From contig JAUXYP010000020.1 of the NCBI GenBank assembly GCA_030694265.1, positions 100,862 through 164,861 of the forward strand: a DNA stretch of 64,000 nucleotides, given 5' to 3'. Both the position numbers and the translations under genes were made by a program. Position 1 is the first letter of the stretch. Each line of letters starts with the position of its first letter. The stretch comes from Sulfuricurvum sp. (GTDB lineage Bacteria; Campylobacterota; Campylobacteria; Campylobacterales; Sulfurimonadaceae). This document shows, one piece after another, positions 18,039-26,500 of this stretch. The notes beneath the pieces were generated by a model, which was not told the origin of the DNA, made no database searches, and worked only from the letters and a program-made list of their open reading frames with translations.

Positions 18039-18436
18039 TGGCGACACGACATCAAGCCCGTATGGCCGTTGTAAGTTTGCTGTATGCCTATGATTTAGGA
18101 AACCAAAGTATCCTTGATTTCAGCGATGAAATTTTAGAAGAAAAAAAGATTCGTAATAAACAGCGTGATTTTGCCCTTGATTTGTTCAAAGGGGTTGTGG
18201 AACATTTGACGCCCGTTGATGAAGCGATTGAAAAGCATCTTAAAGATTGGGATTTTGACCGTTTAGGTTCAATCGAGCGCGCGACACTACGTTTGGGTGC
18301 CTACGAAATCATGTTTGGGGAACTCGATTCTGCCGTTATTATCAACGAAGCGATCGAAGTGACCAAAGCATTCGGCAGTGAACAATCGCCTAAATTTATC
18401 AATGGTGTTCTTGATGCCATTGCAAAAGACAAATAG
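18038..18436 (+). CDS. nusB: Transcription antitermination factor NusB
   Basis: NusB acts with NusE on boxA to protect rRNA transcripts from termination. The all-helical 132-residue protein begins ATRHQARMAVVSLLYAYD and ends with AVIINEAIEVTKAFGSEQSPKFINGVLDAI, the typical NusB C-terminal block. The ribH-nusB linkage is widespread. The mqnC gene follows after eight bases. Confidence 0.95.
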   Translation: MATRHQARMAVVSLLYAYDLGNQSILDFSDEILEEKKIRNKQRDFALDLFKGVVEHLTPVDEAIEKHLKDWDFDRLGSIERATLRLGAYEIMFGELDSAVIINEAIEVTKAFGSEQSPKFINGVLDAIAKDK

Positions 18437-18444
18437 GCAGCACG

Positions 18445-19491
18445 ATGCGACTCACTAAAGAACAAGCTTTAGACCTTATCCGTAACGGCGATCTAAAAGA
18501 ACTGGGGAAAATGGCAACCGCGCGTAAGCGTGAACTTCATCCCAAAGGGATCACAACGTTTGTGGTTGATCGTAACATCAACTATACCAATGTGTGTTGG
18601 GTGGATTGTAAGTTTTGTGCTTTTTACCGCAGTCCAAAAGCGGATGATGCCTATGTCTTGACGTTTGAAGAGATCGATCAAAAAATCGATGAGCTTTTGG
18701 AAATCGGTGGAACACAGATATTGTTCCAAGGCGGGGTTCATCCCAAGCTCAAAATAGAGTGGTATGAAGACCTCGTAGAGCATATTCATACCAAATATCC
18801 GACGATTACGATTCACGGGTTTTCCTCGATTGAGCTGGATTACATTGCAAAAGTTTCCAAGATTACGATACAAGAGTGTTTGTCACGCCTTCATGCAAAA
18901 GGGTTAGCATCGATTCCGGGTGCAGGTGCAGAGATACTCAGTGACCGTGTTCGCGATATTATCGCACCCAAAAAGATTGACAGTGCTGTATGGTTGGAAG
19001 TTCACCGTGAAGCACATAAGCTGGGGATCATGTCAACGGCTACGATGATGTACGGTACGGTAGAGACGGATGAAGAGATCATTGAGCATTGGAATCTTAT
19101 ACGTGATTTGCAAGATGAGACAGGCGGTTTCCGTGCGTTTATCATGTGGTCATTTCAGGGAATGAATACGCAATTAATCCAAGAACATCCTGAGATTGAA
19201 AAACAGTCATCAAACCGTTATTTGCGTCTTTTGGCAGTGTCCCGTTTGTTCTTGGATAACTTTAAAAACATACAAAGCTCATGGGTCACACAAGGACCGT
19301 ATGTAGGTCAAATGGCACTTCTTTACGGCGCTAATGATTTGGGATCAACGATGATGGAAGAAAATGTAGTACGCAGTGCGGGTGCAGGTTTTCGTATGGC
19401 AAAAGAGGAGATGATTCGTTTGATCCATGACATAGGAGAAATTCCTGCGATTCGTAACACAGCTTATGAGACGCTAGAGAAATTTGCGTGA
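18445..19491 (+). CDS. mqnC: Cyclic dehypoxanthinyl futalosine synthase MqnC
   Basis: MqnC is a radical-SAM enzyme of the futalosine route to menaquinone and forms cyclic dehypoxanthinyl futalosine. It has 348 residues. The cluster motif is NVCWVDCKFCAFYR; the FCAFYR form points to MqnC, not to aminofutalosine synthase MqnE. Further family blocks are LFQGGVHPKLKIEWYEDL, SIPGAGAEILSDRVR and TATMMYGTVET. The pathway is the one used by Campylobacterota. The stop overlaps the next start as GTGA. Confidence 0.92.
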   Translation: MRLTKEQALDLIRNGDLKELGKMATARKRELHPKGITTFVVDRNINYTNVCWVDCKFCAFYRSPKADDAYVLTFEEIDQKIDELLEIGGTQILFQGGVHPKLKIEWYEDLVEHIHTKYPTITIHGFSSIELDYIAKVSKITIQECLSRLHAKGLASIPGAGAEILSDRVRDIIAPKKIDSAVWLEVHREAHKLGIMSTATMMYGTVETDEEIIEHWNLIRDLQDETGGFRAFIMWSFQGMNTQLIQEHPEIEKQSSNRYLRLLAVSRLFLDNFKNIQSSWVTQGPYVGQMALLYGANDLGSTMMEENVVRSAGAGFRMAKEEMIRLIHDIGEIPAIRNTAYETLEKFA

Positions 19492-20867
19492 AATATATTA
19501 ATGAAAAACGCCAAAGGAGCAAAGCCCCTTTAGGCTACGTTAACACTATGTTCTCTTCAGCAGAGGGCTCACGCGCATTTTATCGCGCTTTCTTTTTAAC
19601 GATATTATTTTTAGGGCAGACACTAATGGCAAGTACTTTGGAATTTATAGAGGTTAAAGGGGTGAAAGTCCCGTTCATTCACGAAGAGGATAAGCGCCTT
19701 CCGATCGTATCAATGCAATTGGTTTTTACAGGAAGTGGCAGTATCGATGAGGGGAAAAGCGCAGGATTGGCCCGAATCAGTGCAAAAATGATGAATGAGG
19801 GAACACTCAAACGCGGAGCCGTCGGTTTTGCGGATGCACTGGATGCACGGGCTATACAGCTTAGTACCAATGCCGGAAATGAGTCGTTTGTTATAGAACT
19901 GGGTACGCTCAAAGAAGAGTTTGATACAGGACTTTCTCTAATGGCAGAACTGCTCAAAGAGCCTAACCTCACAGAAGAAACATTGGGAAAAGTTAAAACC
20001 AGAGCCCTTAGTGACATTGCACGTAAAGAAGCAGATTTTGATACGGTAGCCTCCGATGAGCTCAAAGCAATTTTGTTTGAGGGGACGCCGATGGCTACTC
20101 CTAATATCGGTACCAAAGAGTCGATTGGCGGGTTAAAACTTGATCAAATAAAAAGCTTTTTATTAGAGCATCGAGTTTTATCCAATGCTCTTATCGTTAT
20201 AGGCGGTGATATTGATACGCAAACGGCCAAAGCCAAAGTGATACACTTACTCAGTGACTTTAGCGTAGGAACCAAGACAAAAGAGCGTTATTATGAACCG
20301 CGTAAAACACCTAAAGAGTCGATTTTAAAACGCCCTAGTACCGAGCAAGCCTATTTGTATTTCGGATCCCCTTTTGCAATGCGTGAAGGTGATGCAGAGT
20401 TTTACAAATCCCGTGTGGCCATGTTTATTTTAGGCTCGAGTGGATTTGGAAGCCGTATGATGGAAGAGATTCGTGTCAAACGCGGGTTGGCGTATTCTGC
20501 GTATTCACGTTTAGGTGTAGCAAAAACCAACACCTATTTCAGCGGGTACCTCCAGACTAAACTGGAGTCCCAAGCTGAAGCCAAAAAAACCGTTGCCGAA
20601 GTTATTGATACCTTTGTCACGAGCGGTGTAACTCAAGGAGAACTGGATCAAGCTAAAAAATTTATGCTAGGTTCTGAACCGCTTCGTGTGGAAACGCTTT
20701 CACAGCGCCTTGGACGTACTTTTAGTGAATACTATGGAGGAAAACCTTTAGGATATTCACTCACAGAGCTCAAACAGATTGGCGATTTGACACTTGCTGA
20801 TCTCAATGACTTTATAAAACGCCATGGTGAAATTCGCGATCTTAGCTACGCAATTGTCACTAAGTAG
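19488..20867 (+). CDS. M16-family peptidase homologue lacking the zinc motif
   Basis: This is a 459-residue exported M16B-fold protein. A hydrophobic segment ending in LGQTLMA (about residues 33-47) is a probable signal peptide. The first M16 domain has GLARISAKMMNEGT where active members have HxxEH, so zinc-binding residues are absent. The second domain keeps the RGLAYSAYSRLG stretch that helps bind substrate. Families of this kind often act as the non-catalytic partner of an active M16 subunit, which is not encoded next to it. The start is uncertain: GTG 19488 overlaps mqnC (GTGA), and ATG 19548 also leaves a signal peptide. Confidence 0.78.
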   Translation: MKYINEKRQRSKAPLGYVNTMFSSAEGSRAFYRAFFLTILFLGQTLMASTLEFIEVKGVKVPFIHEEDKRLPIVSMQLVFTGSGSIDEGKSAGLARISAKMMNEGTLKRGAVGFADALDARAIQLSTNAGNESFVIELGTLKEEFDTGLSLMAELLKEPNLTEETLGKVKTRALSDIARKEADFDTVASDELKAILFEGTPMATPNIGTKESIGGLKLDQIKSFLLEHRVLSNALIVIGGDIDTQTAKAKVIHLLSDFSVGTKTKERYYEPRKTPKESILKRPSTEQAYLYFGSPFAMREGDAEFYKSRVAMFILGSSGFGSRMMEEIRVKRGLAYSAYSRLGVAKTNTYFSGYLQTKLESQAEAKKTVAEVIDTFVTSGVTQGELDQAKKFMLGSEPLRVETLSQRLGRTFSEYYGGKPLGYSLTELKQIGDLTLADLNDFIKRHGEIRDLSYAIVTK

Positions 20868-22659
20868 CGAGGAAACAGCCAAGTTTCACACGTTAGGTGT
20901 GAGCAGTGTTACAGCTCTTTCTTTACTAGCCCCCTCCACCTTTGAAGATCGCCGTCTAAGCTGCGAACTAACCCATAATGCCTCTTGTGTTATTGACGCA
21001 ACGGTTGAACATATTGTTCGAACTCCCAAAACCCTCAAAATCACTTTTTTTGCGCACAATTTGGACATAATACTCGAAGGGGTGATATTTGGGCCAAAGC
21101 CCTACATGATACATCAGTTTCCAAAAAGTACACGCGGCTTTTTTAGCGGTAAAGCAGTATTGGAACAGGGAAGATGGCAGATTATGCAACCATTGAAGAT
21201 TGCAGGAGTGGGTACTGTAGTACCTATCTATAAAACTGCTTTACGCGCTGATGTAATGCGCCGTTTGGTGCAAAAGACACTTACCGTTGAGGCGTTATGC
21301 GCTGAGGGACTTCCACAAACAATTGCACAAACACTGTATGAAATCCATTTTCCAAAACAGCCTAAACCACTGAATGAACAGCAGCTTCACGCACTAAAAT
21401 TTGCAGAGTTGTATGATTATATGGGACGTCTACGCCATAAACGCAGGTTCCACCCAACACAGTACCGCTCCAGCGCAAGTGCGGATAAGTGGATGAACAG
21501 CCTCCCGTTTGAGCTGACACACGATCAGCAAAATGCGATTACTGACATATCCAACGATCTTCGCGCACCCAATGCTGCACGACGTATGATTGTGGGGGAT
21601 GTCGGGTCGGGAAAAACAATGGTGATCTTTGCCTCGGTCATTTTGATGCAGCCATATCGTTCACTGTTGATGGCACCAACGACGATTTTAGCCAATCAGT
21701 TGTATGAAGAGGCGCAGAAGTATTTGCCGCATCTCAAAACGGTACTGGTAACGAGTGCGATTAAAAAAGGCTCATTGGACGCGTATGATTTCATTATCGG
21801 TACGCATGCGGTTTTACATCGCCCCATACCCGAATGTGCATTGGTGATGGTAGATGAACAACACCGATTTGGTACCGCACAGCGCCATGCCCTCACAAAA
21901 CTCACCGATAATGAAACACTACCCCATTTTTTGCAGTTTTCTGCCACACCGATACCGCGTACCCTTGCGATGATCGAATCAGCGCATATAGATGTAAGCC
22001 TAATCGTCCAAACACCGTTTGTTAAAAATATTGCAACCAAGATCCTCCATAAAAATGATTTTACAGCCTTGTTGGAACATATACACTCAGAGATTGTTCA
22101 AGATCACCAAGTATTGATTGTATATCCGCTTGTAGAGTCATCCGAGAGTATCAACTACCAAAGCATAGAAGAAGCACGAGGGTATTGGGAAAACAAGTTT
22201 GACAATGTCTATGTCACCCACGGAAAAGATAAGGAAAAAGAACAAGTCTTGATTGATTTTCGCCAATCAGGATCCATTCTACTTGCAACAACCGTTGTCG
22301 AGGTTGGTATTTCGCTTCCGCGTCTCTCTACCATTGTGATTGTCGGTGCTGAACGATTGGGATTATCGACACTGCATCAGTTGCGCGGACGTGTCAGTCG
22401 TACCGGATTACAGGGGTATTGCTATTTGTACACCAATACAACAGGAAAAAATGAGCGATTGGAATCATTTGGTACATGTGTCAGCGGATTTGAAATCGCG
22501 GCATTGGATTTGAAATTTCGAAAAAGCGGTGATCTGCTCGAGGGGAGACTCCAAAGCGGTAATAAATTTCGTTGGGTCGATATGGGAGAAGATGAAGAGG
22601 TGGTTCGAGAGGTCAAGGATTGTTTAGGTTACGTTCACCCTGAGCCTGTCGAAGGGTAA
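20824..22659 (+). CDS. recG: ATP-dependent DNA helicase RecG
   Basis: RecG reverses stalled replication forks and migrates Holliday junctions. The 611-residue protein has an N-terminal OB-fold wedge region and superfamily-2 helicase motifs: Walker A GDVGSGKTMV, LLMAPTTILANQ, Walker B variant VDEQHRFG, SATPIPRTLA, and the C-terminal block STLHQLRGRVSRTG. It is somewhat shorter than E. coli RecG, as in other Campylobacterota. The start at ATG 20824 overlaps the M16 gene by 44 bases; a TTG at 20854 is an alternative. The last nine residues (YVHPEPVEG) are encoded by the palindromic repeat at 22632-22691. Confidence 0.93.
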   Translation: MVKFAILATQLSLSSEETAKFHTLGVSSVTALSLLAPSTFEDRRLSCELTHNASCVIDATVEHIVRTPKTLKITFFAHNLDIILEGVIFGPKPYMIHQFPKSTRGFFSGKAVLEQGRWQIMQPLKIAGVGTVVPIYKTALRADVMRRLVQKTLTVEALCAEGLPQTIAQTLYEIHFPKQPKPLNEQQLHALKFAELYDYMGRLRHKRRFHPTQYRSSASADKWMNSLPFELTHDQQNAITDISNDLRAPNAARRMIVGDVGSGKTMVIFASVILMQPYRSLLMAPTTILANQLYEEAQKYLPHLKTVLVTSAIKKGSLDAYDFIIGTHAVLHRPIPECALVMVDEQHRFGTAQRHALTKLTDNETLPHFLQFSATPIPRTLAMIESAHIDVSLIVQTPFVKNIATKILHKNDFTALLEHIHSEIVQDHQVLIVYPLVESSESINYQSIEEARGYWENKFDNVYVTHGKDKEKEQVLIDFRQSGSILLATTVVEVGISLPRLSTIVIVGAERLGLSTLHQLRGRVSRTGLQGYCYLYTNTTGKNERLESFGTCVSGFEIAALDLKFRKSGDLLEGRLQSGNKFRWVDMGEDEEVVREVKDCLGYVHPEPVEG

Positions 22660-22691
22660 ACGCTCATGGTTCGACAGGCTCACCACGAACG
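22632..22691. repeat. Dispersed palindromic intergenic repeat (REP-like)
   Basis: Two 22-base arms (22632-22653 and 22670-22691) are inverted copies with 18 of 22 positions matching; the four mismatches are contiguous and would form an internal loop. The shared core, TTCGACAGGCTCA on the right arm, is one I recall as a dispersed intergenic element in many bacterial genomes. It sits between the convergent genes recG and hpf, contains the recG stop codon, and can form a hairpin able to terminate transcription from both sides. Confidence 0.8.
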
Positions 22692-22697
22692 GGAATT

Positions 22698-23234
22698 TTA
22701 ATAAAGTCCGAATTTTCCGTCATTGCGTTTGTACATAACGCGCATTTTGCCCTCATTGTCCATAAAGACTTCAAAAACTTTGGTACTCTCTTTGAGTTTT
22801 TCAACGATTTCGGCTACTTCTTGGGGTTTGTAAAGTACAAGTTCTGTCGGAACGATTTCATCTTCCATCCCTTCACTGATTGCATGCAGATCCACAGGAG
22901 TGGCAGCAGCGGCTTTGGCCTCATTGATACCGACATGGCGATGGTCGCTCTCTCTGTCATGAAGACGGCGAAGCGCTTTTTGCGCACGATCGATGGCGAT
23001 GTCGATTGCCGCGTACAAATCATCGTCACGCTGTGAAATAACGATCGTATTTTTACCGGCGATGTTGATGGTAAATTCAACGCTCACCCCTTTTTTACGT
23101 TCATTCATGGAAGCTACAGCACTGACGCTGATAAGGTCGAGATGGTATTTTTCGAGTGTTTCAATAGAGCGCATTAAATGTTCTTTATTAGTATCGCTTA
23201 GTTCGATATGACGTCCGACGAGAGAAATATTCAT
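22698..23234 (-). CDS. hpf: Ribosome hibernation-promoting factor, long form
   Basis: Long-form HPF binds the 30S subunit and dimerises ribosomes into inactive 100S particles during starvation. The 178-residue product has the N-terminal HPF/RaiA domain (MNISLVGRHIELSDTNKEHL, with DDLYAAIDIAIDRAQKALRR) and the C-terminal dimerisation domain (LYKPQEVAEIVEKLKES, then MDNEGKMRVMYKRNDGKFGLY read in two parts). The ATG at 23234 is chosen over a GTG three codons upstream because AAGGTGG is then correctly spaced. The 309 bases upstream (23235-23543) hold its promoter and, further on, the structured leader of the opposite operon. Confidence 0.93.
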   Translation of the reverse strand: MNISLVGRHIELSDTNKEHLMRSIETLEKYHLDLISVSAVASMNERKKGVSVEFTINIAGKNTIVISQRDDDLYAAIDIAIDRAQKALRRLHDRESDHRHVGINEAKAAAATPVDLHAISEGMEDEIVPTELVLYKPQEVAEIVEKLKESTKVFEVFMDNEGKMRVMYKRNDGKFGLY

Positions 23235-23420
23235 GGATTCCACCTTGTGCTAATATTGTAAGAAATTTGATTATAACATACAAATAACAAACGTCAATAT
23301 ACAGGTGAAAATAAATGAGATACAATAAAAATAAATAGTAATCTTAATTTCTTTTTAATAATCTTAGGAATAAACTGATGTAAATTGTGCTCTTTCTCAT
23401 TAGCATCGTGTGAGATAATT

Positions 23421-23538
23421 GGGATAGGGCTTGAAAATATGGGTTTTTTGGTCGATATGGTGTGATTCATACTGTTTATTTTATCACGTGTATGCTACCG
23501 AGCCCTGATTATGCAGCGCCCTAAAAATCCCTAGGAGG
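23421..23538 (+). ncRNA. Candidate structured 5' leader (riboswitch-like) of the 23544-30013 operon
   Basis: A long-range stem can form from GGGA (23421-23424) with TCCC (23528-23531) and TAGGGC (23425-23430) with GCCCTA (23518-23523). Its 3' strand ends two bases before the ribosome site AGGAGG (23533-23538). A competing stem pairs AGGGCT (23426-23431) with AGCCCT (23501-23506). Between them GTGAT (23462-23466) can pair with ATCAC (23483-23487), and CATAC (23468-23472) with GTATG (23490-23494); these interleave as a pseudoknot. I could not match the conserved cores of known riboswitch classes from memory. The alternative is chance pairing in an ordinary leader. Confidence 0.4.
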
Positions 23539-23543
23539 ATGAA

Positions 23544-26500
23544 ATGAAATCTTTTACGCTTTTACCGCGGTTATTTGCCGTTTTTGGACTGGTGGTGATT
23601 TTTGCTGTATCGTGTTTTGGCGATACATTACCTGATACAGATGATTTCAACACAAGTGCTAAAGATGGCTGGAGCGGAACAAATGTTACATGGGATAGTA
23701 CAAATTTACGACTTTCCATCAATCGTGACAATACAGCTTCAAAAACCTATGATTATGGTGTGGCAAATGCCAATAAAAATGTTTTGTTTACTTTGAGCGC
23801 TATTGAAATTAGTAGTTGGGAATCGGATGATGATTTAGAGATATATGTCAATGGAGCAAAGGTTGTCGATAATACGGTGGATGGAACGAAACAATATTCT
23901 TTTTCGGCTATACTCGATGCAAATGGACAAGTGACTATAACAATAAAACCAAATACCGATGATAATGCTGAGGACGTTCAAATTGATAATATTACGGTTA
24001 ATATCAGTTCTGTTTATCTAGGATATACGACAGGAGATTTTCTTTTACGTAAACAGATCTATGCCAAGGGGAACATGAAAACCATTGGAAATACTGTTTT
24101 AGTTGCTCCCAATGGGAGTGATAACAATAATTATTGTGCGACATACACTAATGGAGCATTTATTATAGATGCTACTGAAAGAAATAGTGCTTATTATTTA
24201 TGTGGGTACAGTGTAGATGGGACCCAAACAAATGCTACGACTTCGGAACTTACAATGTCATCATCGTCTTCCAAAGTCTTATGGGCGGGATTGTATTGGC
24301 AGGCACTTGTAGCGGAAGGAAATTTTAATGCTTCGATGAGCATTGGGTTACGTCGGGAAGAAGACACTGGATCATCGTATGTGAATCTTCAGCCAGATGA
24401 ATTGCATTATCAGCATGATTCACAGGAGACTGACTATACCAGTTATTCTGCGTTTAAAGATGTAACCTCCACATTTTTGTCCAATGATTGGCAAGAGGGA
24501 AATTATACGGTTTCCAATGTACTGGTCCATGAAGGAAAAGCTGGTGGTTTGGGTAGCTATGGTGCATGGTCTTTAGTGGTAATTTATGAGGATACGAGTG
24601 CAGCGGCCAAAGAAAAATTTCGTAGTTTTTCAATCTTTGACGGATGGAAGCAAGTTACCAGCGGTACGGATGCCATTATTCCGGTAAGCGGATTTTATAC
24701 TCCCGATCGGGTTTTGACATCGAGTCAGGCAAAAGTATCGGTATTTACAGCAGAAGGGGATAAAAATATCCTTGGAGATAAATTTGAAACGACAAATTAT
24801 AATACAACTTTACCCGTAGTGCTTCCCTCTGGATCTGGTAATACATTTCAATCATTAGTGACAGGAGGTGGAGCGCGTACCCCAGATGCGATCAACAATC
24901 AGGGTATTGACATTCAGACATTTGACATTGGGGATCTTCTCACAAAAAAACAAACGGACATGAGTTTCACGTTATCATCAACCGGAGATGTTTATTGGCC
25001 CTCTATGGTGGCATTTTCAACAGAGCTTATTGCCCCAAATTTGTGTTATGACTACTCGTTTAGACAGGACGGTGCATATCTTAAAACTGATAATAATGGT
25101 ACACAGCCTCCGCTTATTACGGGGTACATCAGTAACTCTTTAATTGATACATCGATTTATATACGTAATAATGAAGCGGATATTTTGGCACAGGGAATGT
25201 CTTTTTCTAGTGATGTCAATGATTCAATGTTTCAGTATGTCCCTGGAAGTGCTGCTAGTTCGAATGTCAATGGATCAAGTTTAATCACCAGGGCAGATAC
25301 GGTTGGAACGTGTGGCTATACGGATTCTGCAACAACACCGGTTGCCTGTACAAATGGATCAGATATTCGTATCGGTTTGGGGAGAAATGCAGCAGGTTAC
25401 AGCCAAGGTTCTGCCGGAACGCTCGGTGACAAAGAATTTGTCTATGCTAAATTTACTATGAATCCCATAGGTATTGCAGGATTAGGGGATGTGAATCAAT
25501 CCTTGGGCTTCAAATTGAGTTATTACATTATTCCAAAAACAGGGGCAGCAGCAATTCCGTATACCTATGAGCTTGGAGAAGACATTGGCATGTGTCCACC
25601 GACCTCTGGTTATGAACCTGCATGGGGTACTTTTAATACAGTCGAAACTGGAGCAACAACCGTTGGGGGAATACCGGTTAACAATATTCGGACAAAGGTC
25701 TCACGAGAACCCTTCAGGATAGATGTTGCCGGATATGGAAAAAATGCGGTAACACAGAAATATGATGTTAAACCAACTACGGATATTGCAACGACACTTT
25801 TGGTCGAAGCGATCGATAGCGGTGCTTATCATGATGCAAATGCGACGTGTGCTAATCCTGCTTCTTCTATATCTCCTGCAGTTTTCGTTCCATATACCTA
25901 CTCGACTGCAGTTGGGGATACTACTGTTTCACTTCCGCTTCAAAATGTGGCTTTTCATAACTTTGCGGTTAAAAATGGAGCATTCCGTATTTGGTATTTT
26001 GACGATAGCAATGGGACGTTGATTCAAAACTGGACGGCTAGTACTTCGGACGCGACACGTTTGACTTTGACAGGTATTAGCGGTTTGTATAAGAGTGGAA
26101 CTCATACGGTGTGTACGACGGAATGTTCTGTTTCGACATCGGTTAGCTGTTTTAACTGTATCAAAGCTAATTATGCCAAACCGTTATGTTCGAGAGATAA
26201 TTTTTCAGTACGCCCTGAGTCGTATGACATACGATTATATGATGTGAATCAGACTCTTGCTCAAAATGATGCCATTAAAGATAATACGAAGGTTGCCATT
26301 TCTGAGCAATATCATTATCCGCCGGCGTATGCAACATCATTGGGAAGAATGCCTCTCGCAGCAGGTTATACCTATCGTTACGATTTAAATGCGACCGGTC
26401 ATGATACGGATTTGTCGAGAGTTCCTGGTTATACACGTAATTTTAATAATGCGGATCCTGAATATACGGCAACGATGAAATGGGGTTCGGCTCTAACAAC

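Noticed and set aside
22632-22691. Terminal inverted repeats of an insertion sequence
   Set aside because: Only 16 bases separate the arms and no transposase is present; it is a stand-alone palindromic repeat.
23421-23538. Cyclic-di-GMP (GEMM) riboswitch for the leader of the giant gene
   Set aside because: The conserved GEMM core and tetraloop receptor are not visible; left as an unassigned structured leader.
25762-26022. 86-codon alternative frame inside the giant gene
   Set aside because: It is a +1 frame shadow of the long gene, without ribosome site or recognisable protein features.
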